A DNA stretch of 64,000 bases from Icerya purchasi (taxonomy: Eukaryota > Arthropoda > Insecta > Hemiptera > Monophlebidae): NCBI GenBank assembly GCA_039619475.1, contig CM077115.1:35043083-35107082 (forward strand), read 5' to 3'. The notes beneath the pieces were generated by a model. The model saw only the letters and a program-made list of their open reading frames with translations. It was not told the DNA's origin and made no database searches. Made by a program: the position numbers and the translations under genes. Shown here in pieces: positions 46,197 through 56,919 of the stretch. Position 1 is the stretch's first letter, and the number at the start of each line of letters is the position of its first letter.

Positions 46197-46243
46197 ACTC
46201 GTTGGCCATGTATAACTGCCAGGGTCATTACGGCACAACGAGT
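46197..46243 (-). promoter_or_regulatory. 3' UTR stem-loop of the LINE
   Basis: ACTCGTTG (46197-46204) pairs perfectly with CAACGAGT (46236-46243) around a 31-nt loop just before the poly(A) tail. Terminal stem-loops are recognised by the RT of some LINE families. That role here is inferred from position only. Confidence 0.45.
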
Positions 46244-46253
46244 ATCGGATTTA

Positions 46254-49200
46254 TTACAATTTGTTTATTAAATTATTTCTGTTAAGGAAGATTAGAATTG
46301 TCTGAACCTGTTCTGGACGGTTATCTAAAAGAAGGTGTAGTGGTTCGTCCTTGATTCTTGTTAAGTTTTGACATTGTTTCAGGATGTGCTCCACCGAAGG
46401 TAGCACTGCTGCATTACAGAATGGGCAGGAAATCGGTGGAGGGGCTCCCTGGAGGACATGGTTGTGAGATATCGATGTGTGTCCCAGTCTCAACCTGTTA
46501 AGTGCAGAGAATTCTTTTTTGGACATTTCGATCGGTGGCCACCAAGGATCAACATTTGGTTTAATATTCCTTAGGAAAGTTGCATGTTGGGACCAGGATG
46601 AGATCCAATGTTCTTTCATATTTTTGTGGAAGAAGGGAGTGATTTCTGGTGATGGGACATTGGGTGGCATAGGGACAGACAACATTGACTTGGCGGCCCG
46701 GTCTACACATTCGTTTCCGGGTATTCCAACATGTGCCGGCACCCACAAGAAGCCTACTTGTATCCCCTCTTGGGTAAGGCGATGTGCTGTAGATCTTATT
46801 TTATAGACCAATGAACTGGTTATAGTAAGTGACTGAATAGTTTGAAGGGAGTCCAGTGAATCTGTGATAATTATGTATTGTTTGTTCTCAGATTTACAAC
46901 ACGCACATGCTTCCAATCCAAAGAGAATTCCGTATAGCTCGGCTTCTAATGCGGAGCTGTCATCATGTAGCCTCACTGCTTCGGCTTCACCTAAGATTAG
47001 GTAGGCACATGCTGTGGGAGTGGACAGTGTGCCAGCGACATTTGCTTTAGCTCCATCTGTATAAACGTGTGTATCATGTGTGTAAGTTTGTATTTTTTCG
47101 ATACTTTTTTGGCGAGCTGTATATTGGTCCTCGTTAGATGTACAGTGGATAAAGAGTGATAAGTCTACCATCAATGGGGGGTATTCCCATGGTGGTTCTT
47201 TTGGGAACAGGAGGAGATCCGGATTGTATTTGATGTTTTTCTCAGTCAAAAAATTTAGAATATTAGGTATTGGATCATTTTGAAAGGCTGGAGGAGGAAT
47301 GACAGTGCTCCTCGAAGAGAAGTGATATTGTTGGTACCAATATAGATGATCACGGGAGGTGTAGAAGTCAAATATATAGGATAATGGCGGAATTCCTGAT
47401 AGCACACAGACACCCTGCGTGGGAGATGTTCGATGCGCCCCAAGGATGGACCTTAAGGCAGCGTGATGGATTGATTCAAGTGATTTTATGAGCTGCTTAC
47501 TAGCCGAATAGAACACCTGGCAGCCGTAGGTTAATCTGCTTAGAATAAGTGATCTGTATACAGATAGAAGTAGTTTTGGATTGTTGTTATATTTATGATG
47601 TGATAAACATTTTAGGATAGCTATGATTTTATTACATTTGCGTTTGAGTTCTTTAATATGAGGAGACCATGTCAGATGGGAGTCAAATGTTAGACCCAAG
47701 AATTTAGCTGAGGATGTGACTGGAAGAGGAAGTCCATTTAGGGTAAGGGAAAAATCATGGTTTGGGTTTACTCGACGACTTTTCTGGAATTTTACACAAG
47801 AAGTTTTATTTAAGGAGAAAGTAAGGCCGTTACTTTCGGTCCCCGAATATAACCTATTGATTGTGGATTGTAGTATAGATTTGGCGTTGGAAGGAAAGTT
47901 TGATGCTAAGGATATATTGAGGTCGTCTATAAACAATCGGGATGTTACCGGCGGCTGTATGCAGTCCGCCACATCATTTATGTATAGGATAAAGAGTGTT
48001 ACACTTAGAGGAGAGCCTTGAGGAATACCATTCTCTATTAGGACAGGAGAGGATACCGTTGAGCCAATTTTTACTTGAATGTGTCTGTTTGACAAATAAT
48101 TCATTATATAGTTGCCCATATTGCCTTTTATATTGACGTTCTTCAGCTTTGTAAGCATTTTATATCGCCATATCCGGTCGAATGCTTTCTCTATGTCAAA
48201 AAAGACAGTATAGAGAGCTTGTGACCTCTTTTGGGCTTCAAGTATTTGTCTTTTTAGGCTCAGGAGATGTAACATTGGGGATTTTGATTTGCGACCTCCA
48301 ATTTGTATTGGGGAGAGAACGTTTGAAGATTCTAGGAAAGAGGATAGTCGTCTGTTCACCATTTTTTCCATGATTTTGGAGAGTGAAGATAGTAAGGAGA
48401 TAGGTCTGTAATTTTGAGGAATGAAGGTTTCTTTATTAGGTTTGAGGATAGGAATAATTAAAGCTGTTTTCCAGGATTTGGGGATGGAGGAAGTTGTCCA
48501 AATTTTGTTGTATACGTCAAGGAGTAGTTGTTTAGCTAGATTAGGTAGGTATCTGATCATGAATGGATGAATGGAGTCGGCTCCAGGTGCACTGTTTTTT
48601 AGCTTTTTATCGAGCTGGTAATTTAGTTCAGACATTGAAAAAGGATCATTGTATTTTTCTTTTTGATCTGGAGGAAAGGATATTTTTTGCTCCTCTAGTC
48701 TCGATTTGTGTTCTAGGAAGGAATCGGTGTAGGATGCTGAGGAAGATACTTTAGCGAAATGTTGCGCAAAGGCATCTGCCACTTCTTTGGTGTCTGTGAG
48801 CAAGACATTGTTAATGAGTAAGGAAGGGGTAGTTGGAGGACGATAGTTACCACACAACGACTTGATTCTTCTCCAAACCACCGTCGCAGGCATATCTTTC
48901 GAGATAGATGATACAAATGCTGTCCAGCACTCCTGTTTTCTCATTTTGATGAGTAGCCTGGCTCGAGCTCTAAATCTTCTGAATTTAATCAGGTCTGTAA
49001 GCGACTTCGTTGTTTTATACTTCCTCAATGCTCGTTTCCGTTGTGCGATCGCCATTTTGATTTCGGGGCACCACCATGGTACTCGCTTTTTCCGAGGAGC
49101 TGTTGTTGTTTTTGGTATTGTTGCTGTCGCTGCTTCATTCATCGCGTTGATGAGAATTTTCAGATTTTCCTCTACCGATTCCGTTTGAATTTTAGGGATA

Positions 49201-49958
49201 GTAACCTTTGTTTTGTAACCCTTCCAATCTGCTTTATGGAATGCAAATTTTTTTGTTACCTGGGCTGAGTGCAATTTTTGCGACTGGTGGGGAAAGTGTA
49301 TGAAAATAGGGAAATGGTCACTTGAACACAGATCACCATGTACATCTATGTTCAAGTGAGGAAATAGTGAAACGGATGCAAATGCTAAATCTATTATTGA
49401 AAAAGTGTTATGAGTTGTGTTGAAATGTGTATGTGATGGAGAAGGGAGGAGTACCAGGTCACTATTACGGATGCTATTTGAAATCATATTTCCTCGTCTA
49501 TTTGGCTGTGTTGAACCCCACTCAGAAGAGTGGGCATTGAAATCGCCCAGTAATAACACTGGGTCCCGCAGTTGAAATAGTAATGTATTAAAGTCTATTT
49601 TGGTTATGTTTGTAGCGGGTGGGAAGTAGCAATTACAGATTGTAATGGATGAGAGCGGAAGGGACGGGATTTTCACCTTCACCGCTACCGCTTGAAACAT
49701 GGTACTTAACCTTATTTCATGTGATGGAATCGCTTTATGCACTAGTATCGAGACTCCTCCACATGCTGCTTGTCCCTGTGTGTAGTTAGAGCGAAATATT
49801 CTGTAGCCTTTAATAAGTGGTGAATGGGAAGAGTTTAAGTGCGTTTCTTGTAAACAAATGATTATTGGATTGTAGTTATTAATGAGTAACCTCAGTTCGT
49901 CTATACGTCTATAAAACCCTCTGCAATTCCATTGCAGAATACTGAGATTTGCAGCCAT
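46254..49958 (-). CDS. LINE ORF2 polyprotein: AP-endonuclease, reverse transcriptase, RNase H
   Basis: 1234 residues, open from ATG at 49958. It nicks target DNA and copies element RNA there. Endonuclease (about 5-225): LQETH (E38), GDFNAHSSEWG (D139) and SDHFPI (D214, H215). RT (about 450-760): APGADSIHP, NYRPISLLSSLSKIMEK, FFDIEKAFDR (D588), GIPQGSPLSVTLF and RLFIDDL (D678, D679; Ile replaces the usual Ala). RNase H (about 960-1090): YTDGAK (D968), EAELYG (E1007), TDSLDSL (D1033) and GNECVDRA (D1086), all four present. C-terminal zinc-like motif CPFCNAAVLPSVEHILKQC (1178-1196). QIGGRKSKS departs from the usual QFGFRKxxS. The frame is whole, but these substitutions may impair activity. Confidence 0.9.
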   Translation of the reverse strand: MAANLSILQWNCRGFYRRIDELRLLINNYNPIIICLQETHLNSSHSPLIKGYRIFRSNYTQGQAACGGVSILVHKAIPSHEIRLSTMFQAVAVKVKIPSLPLSSITICNCYFPPATNITKIDFNTLLFQLRDPVLLLGDFNAHSSEWGSTQPNRRGNMISNSIRNSDLVLLPSPSHTHFNTTHNTFSIIDLAFASVSLFPHLNIDVHGDLCSSDHFPIFIHFPHQSQKLHSAQVTKKFAFHKADWKGYKTKVTIPKIQTESVEENLKILINAMNEAATATIPKTTTAPRKKRVPWWCPEIKMAIAQRKRALRKYKTTKSLTDLIKFRRFRARARLLIKMRKQECWTAFVSSISKDMPATVVWRRIKSLCGNYRPPTTPSLLINNVLLTDTKEVADAFAQHFAKVSSSASYTDSFLEHKSRLEEQKISFPPDQKEKYNDPFSMSELNYQLDKKLKNSAPGADSIHPFMIRYLPNLAKQLLLDVYNKIWTTSSIPKSWKTALIIPILKPNKETFIPQNYRPISLLSSLSKIMEKMVNRRLSSFLESSNVLSPIQIGGRKSKSPMLHLLSLKRQILEAQKRSQALYTVFFDIEKAFDRIWRYKMLTKLKNVNIKGNMGNYIMNYLSNRHIQVKIGSTVSSPVLIENGIPQGSPLSVTLFILYINDVADCIQPPVTSRLFIDDLNISLASNFPSNAKSILQSTINRLYSGTESNGLTFSLNKTSCVKFQKSRRVNPNHDFSLTLNGLPLPVTSSAKFLGLTFDSHLTWSPHIKELKRKCNKIIAILKCLSHHKYNNNPKLLLSVYRSLILSRLTYGCQVFYSASKQLIKSLESIHHAALRSILGAHRTSPTQGVCVLSGIPPLSYIFDFYTSRDHLYWYQQYHFSSRSTVIPPPAFQNDPIPNILNFLTEKNIKYNPDLLLFPKEPPWEYPPLMVDLSLFIHCTSNEDQYTARQKSIEKIQTYTHDTHVYTDGAKANVAGTLSTPTACAYLILGEAEAVRLHDDSSALEAELYGILFGLEACACCKSENKQYIIITDSLDSLQTIQSLTITSSLVYKIRSTAHRLTQEGIQVGFLWVPAHVGIPGNECVDRAAKSMLSVPMPPNVPSPEITPFFHKNMKEHWISSWSQHATFLRNIKPNVDPWWPPIEMSKKEFSALNRLRLGHTSISHNHVLQGAPPPISCPFCNAAVLPSVEHILKQCQNLTRIKDEPLHLLLDNRPEQVQTILIFLNRNNLINKL

Positions 49959-50001
49959 TTTCTCTAATTATTGTTGACAGTGTTACTTAAGCTGACTAGT
50001 T

Positions 50002-51741
50002 TTATATCTTAGTTTCAGGGTCATCCTTGCTAAGGAGAGGTTTTAATTTATTAATTATGCGAGTACATCCGTTCTTAAGTCCTACGCTGCCTAATAATGG
50101 TCTTACTTGAGAAAGCACGTGTAAAAGGTTATCCCTATCTTCTGTGAAAGTCAGTGCGTAATTAACAAAATCCTGACTTGTGGCCACCTGTCTTATGAAT
50201 TCTTGAAATTCTTGATAGTCTAAGAAGAACGGCGTCTGGCCGCTAGTAAATAGATGTAATGTTCCTTCTGTTAATAGGTTAATATCAACTCCTTTGTTTG
50301 CTTCTTTAGAGGCTGGTTTGGCAGCATTGTCCATGACGTTAATTTCTACATTGTGCGCCGTAGAATTTTGATTTTCTAGGTTTATTCGCTTAGTAGCAGT
50401 TTTATCAGGAAATGGCGGTTGAGTTGAATTGTATGTTTCATCGGGACTAATGGGATGTGGTCGTTTTTGAAGGGGGTTGTTATTATCAATGTTCATTACA
50501 GTAGAGGTATTGTCGGTAGAAGGGGCAATATTTAATTGTAATTGATTGCGTGTTTCTTCTATGTTTTGGTGCTGCTCCTGTTGGACAGTTTGCTCAGTTA
50601 CCATTGTCTTAGTTTGTTTGGTGTATGTTGCATCTTGTTTGTCGCTATTGGTTGTTGGTTGATATCGCTGTTGATTATTATCAGCACAGGCATTTTCGAC
50701 CGGCGCTGGAAATGTCGTTATGGTTTCGGAAAAAACTTCTTGATTAACTGTTCCTTCTTTCTTCTTGCAATTTTCACATGAATGGTCATTGAGCTGCGTG
50801 TAGATCCTGTATTCGTAGTCGTTGTGCCTCAATGTGAAGGAATCAGGGATATTTTTGCAATTAAACTGTTCGACGTAAAGTTGCCGCCTGAAACTTACTA
50901 TGTGAGCAAATTCATCATCCACCGGATTCACATGTAAAATGGAAATTTGCGAAAGGATTTTTATTGGATAAACTTCTTGCAAATGTCGAACTAATATTTC
51001 GTTCGGGATGGTTGGACAGACATTTGATAAAATGAGTTTATTCGCCGGTTGTTTAAGTCTCCGGGCAGTAATTGTTCTATTATTTATGGTGATCCGGCCA
51101 CCTTTTGCTAGAAATTCGTCTGTTATTTGCCTGGATTTTAAAAATATTAGAATTCTATCACCGATAATACAGGAGCCTGCCACAATGTTTAAGCTGCCTG
51201 CTACATGGTTTTTAAGCGCGACAAAATAATCACGTATAACGTAGGGTGCGATGTAATCAAAAATAATTCCGCATTCACGGGAAGGGTAGTTGAAATTAAT
51301 TAATGGGGCGATCTTTTTATTCGATTTGATTTTATCTGCGAAGGTATGTTTTGAATTTCTATTTTGTTGGTTTAAATTATTTGGAATTTCGTTATTTATC
51401 AGTGCGGGAAACTGATAATTGTAATCAGTCGTATTACAAGAAGCGGTAGTTAATTCGGAGATAGATTTTATCGCATCGCTGTGTATGACCGCGGTATCAT
51501 CGTTATCAGCGGTATTGTGCATGTGTGAGGTGTGTGTTGTGTTTCGATTCGCTGTTGGCTTACCTGAAGTCTGCGATTTACCACCATACTTACCGTCCGG
51601 CGCTAATGCAGTCGTTGCGGCTGTCAGCTGTTTTTGAGGGGTAGGAGGGCGCGAAGGTGGTGAATCGGTTTGGTTTTGTTCACCGATCGGTTCCGATGTT
51701 GGAACGGTCTGCCTTCGGTGAGAGGCAGGGGACGATGGCAT
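50002..51741 (-). CDS. LINE ORF1, gag-like RNA-binding protein
   Basis: Open from ATG at 51741, giving 579 residues (a further in-frame TTG lies at 51747). It forms the ribonucleoprotein with element RNA. A low-complexity Ser/Thr/Asn/Pro-rich N-terminus (1-145) precedes a conserved globular block (about 155-315) containing IAPYVIRDYFVALKNHV, IIGDRILIFLKS, GGRITINNRTI and ISILHVNPVDDEFAHIV, probably an RRM-like fold. A degenerate knuckle follows: CENCKKKEG at about 322-330 keeps the first Cys pair but lacks the downstream His and Cys. The related relic at 35.9 kb keeps a full CX2CX4HX4C. A long Gln/Thr/Asn-rich linker and a C-terminal helical region follow. The spacer to ORF2 is 43 bp. Confidence 0.85.
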   Translation of the reverse strand: MPSSPASHRRQTVPTSEPIGEQNQTDSPPSRPPTPQKQLTAATTALAPDGKYGGKSQTSGKPTANRNTTHTSHMHNTADNDDTAVIHSDAIKSISELTTASCNTTDYNYQFPALINNEIPNNLNQQNRNSKHTFADKIKSNKKIAPLINFNYPSRECGIIFDYIAPYVIRDYFVALKNHVAGSLNIVAGSCIIGDRILIFLKSRQITDEFLAKGGRITINNRTITARRLKQPANKLILSNVCPTIPNEILVRHLQEVYPIKILSQISILHVNPVDDEFAHIVSFRRQLYVEQFNCKNIPDSFTLRHNDYEYRIYTQLNDHSCENCKKKEGTVNQEVFSETITTFPAPVENACADNNQQRYQPTTNSDKQDATYTKQTKTMVTEQTVQQEQHQNIEETRNQLQLNIAPSTDNTSTVMNIDNNNPLQKRPHPISPDETYNSTQPPFPDKTATKRINLENQNSTAHNVEINVMDNAAKPASKEANKGVDINLLTEGTLHLFTSGQTPFFLDYQEFQEFIRQVATSQDFVNYALTFTEDRDNLLHVLSQVRPLLGSVGLKNGCTRIINKLKPLLSKDDPETKI

Positions 51742-51849
51742 TATCAATAGATAATGCCTCTAAACACGAGACAATCTCTTTAATAGACGCGAAAAACGAA
51801 CGCGAGACAATTAAACTTTATCACTTCGTTGAGTTAAAGCCTTAGAAGT

Positions 51850-53337
51850 AAGATGGAAATGGCAACCGGATAAAATATTATACAATGGTCTTACAAAAGA
51901 TTAATGACAAGTTAGATTAGATAAAAATAAATTTATAACAGAAATATGTAAAGAAATTTAAAAACAAGCACAGAGGAATGAATCGAGAGATGTTTAAAAA
52001 AGGACATAACAAACCCGTTTCAACTGTGATATATATATAAGTGAAAGACCATAATGGAAGAACCGTCACAGATAAACGTGAGGTTACTAAAAGTTGATGC
52101 AAATATTATAAAAGGAATAAAACTGGTTGAGATTTTATGTCCGAAAGAGGTACTTGGCAACAGCTTCTTAATATAAGGTAAATTATTAAAAAATGTTACT
52201 AGTTTAATAATCAGTTACATGTGCTTTCTGGATTACTCAAAAGATTTAATATGATTGAGTGTAATACGCTATACTTTATACTCCATAGAGTGGGTAGATT
52301 ACGTGATAAACAACAGAAAACAGTGATATATAATTTACGTTATATAAATGACAAGGTGAAATGAATTGAATATTTTAGTGGAAAAGCGAATTTAATATTA
52401 AACTGGGCAAAACGTATCATGATTACTACTGAGTAAACTAGAACACTGCCAAAGAAATTTATCCTGATACGCGGAATTGATAAAAATACTTCAGCAATAC
52501 ACTTGGGAGCATATATGTACATAACGAGTAAATAGAAATAATGAGGCAGTAAAAATTCACTTAAAAAATTTTTAAATAACTATAACATTTGCGAAATAAG
52601 TAAATTGTATAAAATTGACTTCGTATTTATCTCTATTAATGGAAAAAAATTTCACAAATACTTTTACACGTGTAGTTAGCACCCGGAATAGCTATTGGAT
52701 TTTTCTGTGCACAAATCGATCAAAGTTTTCCAAAAAGCAATAGAAATATAATATGATTTTGTCATTAGTAAGGAGATTTTAGGTTAGAAGTAATAAATAT
52801 CAATTTTATTGTACAATTAGTTTCCGACAGTCCTTTTTTCTTCCTCTTGAAAATATTTCATAATAATATAGTAATTCGATTTTTTCAATCTTCTATAAAC
52901 ATATTATTTAAAAATAAATAAATAAAGTGAAACGTAAAGTTACTCGGTTACAAAGGATACAGCCAATAATATAATATGAATTTGCGTCCGTAAATTTTAC
53001 TCCAAAACCATTTTCCACACAAGTTAATAATTTCCTACAACATTAATATGTGAAATATAAAAAAATTACAATAATTAATTAATACACACACATTAATGAC
53101 TACCACATCGTTAGCCCAGGGTACAATATATTTTTTGTCCTATAAATATGTACTGTTACTTTGTATAAAATAACAAAGGTCGAATGCCGTGTTGTACAGT
53201 TTCTAAGATTTTTTTCCCAGTAAAAGATAGATAAGAATGAGATAGTCGATTAAAAACTATTTTTCTAAAAGAATTTTAGAAGAAAAAAGATTGCGGATTA
53301 ACAGCACTTGCTCCATTACGAGGTTCGAAACGCAGAG

Positions 53338-53375
<38 letters not shown>

Positions 53376-54570
53376 AATCGCTATTTTATTCTATATTGGC
53401 TTAACTCAAAAAACCTAAATTTTACAGGGCCATTTTAATATCGGTATTCAACGACGGTCATCTGCTCTCTATTGGTAATCTAACGAATTGAATGCACGAT
53501 AAAAATTACCTTATGAGTGTAACAGTACAAAAAGCAATTTTTTTTTTCTATAGGTACCTAACAGTATTTTAAAGCAAAGTAGCAATACAATTTAAATATT
53601 TCAAAAAATGATTCACTTATAACAAACATTTATCTTTTAATTGTAAATTAATTACAAAATGCTAAAAGAACATTGTATTTTATAATGTATGTATGCGTAT
53701 GTTCCACCTTAGCAGTTAAATAGTCAAACCAATTTTGAAAAATGAGATATTTTACTGGCCTTCTTATATATAATTAAGAGATGCACTAGAAAAAACGTCA
53801 TTATTCAATGTTTTAAATGACAACGGCAATTATGTTCATTTAAGTCAGTTAAAAAACTCTACCATTCTTCCATCTGACAAGTAAAAAATGAAACCAGCGC
53901 TAATGTACTGAAACAGTTTATTGTTGACAAAAAAATAGTTTTAAAAAAACCGTTAATCTAATCAGTCTAAATTAAAAAATATTGTAAGTGTAAAAATATA
54001 TTCTCTAATCTGGTGTAACTGTTGTTAAAATTTGAGTAACTTCTATAATGCTCGATTCTACTTTTGTGTCTATATAAATAAATAGTTTTCAGTGATATAA
54101 ATTTTGCTGTTCAAACGGCAACTCGATCAAAAATTAAATTTTAGAAACATTTCACCCCGCGTATTTTAAACTTCATCGTAAACGATTTTTTTTTTAATGC
54201 CGCAATCCCTTGTATCGTGAGTTTAACTCTTTCGATCACAATTCAGTTACATTTAAAATAAACGAAAAATGTAAAATCCATATGAACAGTTAATAATTAT
54301 TCAGATAAGTTAAAGAAGCAAATCGGTTAAAATATCAAAAAAAATGGAAAACTTAAAAATTATTTTCGAAAACTATGTTAAAAATTTACAAACAAACGGC
54401 TAAACCTTAAAAAACTTAATAAGTGGTTAAACAAATTCATCGAAAGTAGCTTAAGTATACAGAAAAAACAACGTAGGGCCGATGAATTGTCTTGTATATA
54501 AGACCCCCCCCCCCCAAAAAAAAAGCAAAACAAAAAAAAACGCATGTTTACGTCTATTCATTATAAATGA
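51850..54570. other. AT-rich intergenic region
   Basis: No gene recognised. It holds a (TA)n microsatellite at about 53339-53372 and a C13-A10 tract at about 54504-54525. Short frames are AT-driven. Confidence 0.5.
53339..53372. repeat. (TA)n microsatellite
   Basis: About 17 TA units. Confidence 0.9.
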
Positions 54571-54581
54571 TTAAATAATCT

Positions 54582-55466
54582 GTGGAAAATACATACTACG
54601 AAAAAGGAAAAAGTAAAATAACTAAATTGAATTATCTAGTAATAATGAACTTTTTGTTTTTTTCAATTATAATTAAATTTTTGGTAAACCATTTTACTAA
54701 AGTATTTAAGCAAAACGAGGTTACTTCAACATATTATTGTATTCGTTTCGTAAAAATTATAATAAATATAAAGCTGAATTTGGTGAAAAATGATCAACTC
54801 CTAAACTCATTAATTCAAAAGAAGTATTGAAATAAATTAGAAAAATATATGATACAAATTGTCTGGGCTTAAATTTTAGGCAATATCACGATCAAGAAGC
54901 CATAAAAAAAAATGTTATCGCATTAATAAATATTAATTCCATGCAGGCAAAAATGTTTTGGGATTTTTATATGACACACCAAACCCGTAAGTCTTTTAAG
55001 CAATTTAAAAATAATTTTCAAAAAAATACTTTTAACGAGATAAATAACAATCTAAATTCAATAATAAATGAGTGCTGTTTGGCATTATTCTTAATCTCAG
55101 TACTGATGCAGTATAAACTATCAAATAGATGAAAAACCATAGCTGTTGAATTTTAATCTACAATAAACACTTTACAAGTTAGTTATTCTAAAATTCATAA
55201 AACATTTAACACACAACATGGTTAGATGGGGCTTCGTCTTCAAATTAATAAAATATAATTATCCGTCTTATTTAAAATCTCTCTATAAATTATATTCACG
55301 TAACAGAAAATTTTATGAACAACTAGCAGAATTTAAGTGTCCGAAATTAAACTTTCTACTTTTGAGGTCGTCACAACCTTTGGACGTACTTTTTAAATTA
55401 TACGAAAGTTATATAGCAATTATAGCATTTTTTTATAAACTGGATAGCTGGTACATAATAGATTAA
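54582..55466 (+). pseudogene. Unidentified protein remnant in three plus-strand frames
   Basis: Three successive frames: 54582-54830 (82 residues), 54836-55132 (about 98 residues; its ATG is at 54941, but the frame is open upstream) and 55218-55466 (82 residues). They are Lys/Asn/Tyr/Phe-rich, as AT-rich DNA predicts. They lie close together on one strand, separated by frame changes or short gaps, so they could be one decayed gene, perhaps from a transposon or an integrated foreign sequence, or chance frames. No motif was recognised. Confidence 0.2.
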
Positions 55467-55692
55467 ATAAAGTAATCTTAAAAATACAAAAATTTTTATT
55501 AAATAGAAAATCAAAATTAACGAAGATAAAACTAAGTTATTATTTTCATTTTTCCGTAAGAGAAAATGTAATTTAAATAAACTCATCACAATTAGTAAGA
55601 AAAATGTTGAACGGGAAAATGGAGTAAACTACCTCAGCTAACTCTGAGTAGAGAACTGAACTGTACCAGCTAGCTAGATTAACAATTCCTGA

Positions 55693-55697
<5 letters not shown>

Positions 55698-55743
<46 letters not shown>
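55698..55743. repeat. (TA)n microsatellite
   Basis: About 23 TA units. On both strands it produces tyrosine-isoleucine repeats in frames that should not be taken as protein. Confidence 0.95.
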
Positions 55744-55748
<5 letters not shown>

Positions 55749-55849
55749 CGGCCATTTTGGCCTCGCAAGGGGATGTGCCCCTCGACCCCTCTTGCTTTCA
55801 TTTCTGTCTCTTTCTCTTCTATACTTTGTATAAAACGATCAAAGTTTAC

Positions 55850-56106
55850 AACGTAATTCTTACTGGCATCAACACAAAAATAAAAATAACATAACCGCAA
55901 AAATCCTATTCTAACATTTAACTTTCATTATATAAAATTAAGACATTTTTTCGTTACATTTTTCATTACATAAAATTGTGACATTTTTTAAATAACAATA
56001 ACAAAAATCCTATAAAATATAACAAACGTTACATAAAATTGGGAGATTTTTTTGAGACATTTTTTCGACCTAAGAATTACGTTGTAATTAATATATATAT
56101 ATATAT
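55850..56106. repeat. Inverted-repeat unit with internal short repeats next to (TA)n
   Basis: ACAACGTAATTCTTA at 55849-55863 is matched by its inverse, TAAGAATTACGTTGT, near 56072-56086. Between them the words ACATAAAATTG.GA.ATTTTTT recur about three times. TA runs border both sides. Possibly a small TA-targeting MITE. No target-site duplication beyond TA can be read. Confidence 0.45.
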
Positions 56107-56309
56107 AAACAAAACAAAACTCAGCATCCTAATTAAGCTAACAGTATCTAGAAAAGTAATTCTACCAAAATTACTTTGTATACAGGTAAATATACGCAAA
56201 AGTAATATTCTTTAATTGCAATGTGTGTAAAATCAGTGCCAAGAAAAATCGTGTAATATGCAAATATCAGGAAACTACATTCCTATATTATAAATAAGCG
56301 ATACACTTT

Positions 56310-56405
56310 GGTGTGTTGACACCGTAAAACTGACATATCGTTTGGTGTTGACACTCTATGTCAACACAGTGGCACAGTGAGACAGCAAATAACACTTCTT
56401 ATTCT
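56310..56405. repeat. Dispersed short repeat shared with 25.6 kb
   Basis: GGCACAGTGAGACAGCAAAT near 56370 matches CACAGTGAGACAGCAAAT at about 25588. A local GTGTTGACAC inverted motif precedes it. Function unknown. Confidence 0.5.
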
Positions 56406-56425
56406 TTTACATTTTTCGTTATACA

Positions 56426-56740
56426 TGATGTGTCCCATAAGTTTTAAGACTGTGGTTGTAAAATCGGCACTACTAGCACCATCTTTATGAAATTTTGTGA
56501 AATAGTTACTACAACCTTCCTCTCCACCTATACGAAGTTTCAAGTCCATCGGACCACATGCAGCTGTTCAGTAGCAGTTCGCATAGTAGTATCAAAGTGG
56601 TCGCGATCATAATTTCACGATGAATAAAAATAACGAACAATGTGTTGCGATTAAATTTTGCTTTAAAGCCGGTGCAAATGCGAAGGAAACATTCGAAATG
56701 TTAAAAGTGGCTTATAGTGGATCTGTTATGTGTCTCGCGG
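56426..56740 (+). pseudogene. Mariner-family 5' end with transposase N-terminus
   Basis: From ATG at 56620 the plus strand reads CVAIKFCFKAGANAKETFEM, then LKVAYSGSVM, the first helix-turn-helix of a mariner transposase from a different lineage than the one at 12 kb. Similarity ends abruptly near 56735, and the rest of the 97-codon frame is unrelated. The preceding 190 bp, beginning near 56426, looks like the 5' terminal repeat and leader. The catalytic domain is absent. Confidence 0.6.
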
Positions 56741-56919
56741 CCCAGGTTGCTCGTTCGTTTGTAACGGTTCACATTCTCTCTTCTTTTCTCTCCATTGTGT
56801 TTAACAGCTGTTCCAAAGCTGCTTCGGTTGGCCGTCTACTACACGCGCCTTCCCATGTACCTACGGCTACGAAACTTCGCCACAGTGTAGTGTCAAAACA
56901 TGATAGAGAATAACAGTTC

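Larger units (their letters stand above)
46166..51850 (-). mobile_element. Near-complete LINE with both ORFs open (Jockey/I-type with RNase H)
   Basis: In its own sense: a short 5' UTR (5' boundary uncertain, near 51850), ORF1 (51741-50002), a 43-bp spacer, ORF2 (49958-46254), a short 3' UTR with a hairpin (46197-46243) and a poly(A) tail seen as T22 at 46166-46187. Two long open frames in a window full of decayed copies mark it as a recent insertion. No target-site duplication was identified with confidence. The endonuclease, RT and RNase H order places it in the Jockey/I superfamily. Exact clade assignment needs a tree. Confidence 0.85.

Noticed and set aside
55573..55900. Minus-strand frames with tyrosine-isoleucine repeats
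   Set aside because: They are generated by the (TA)n microsatellite. The adjoining NYVVNFDRFIQSIEEKE stretch is short and lacks splice support.
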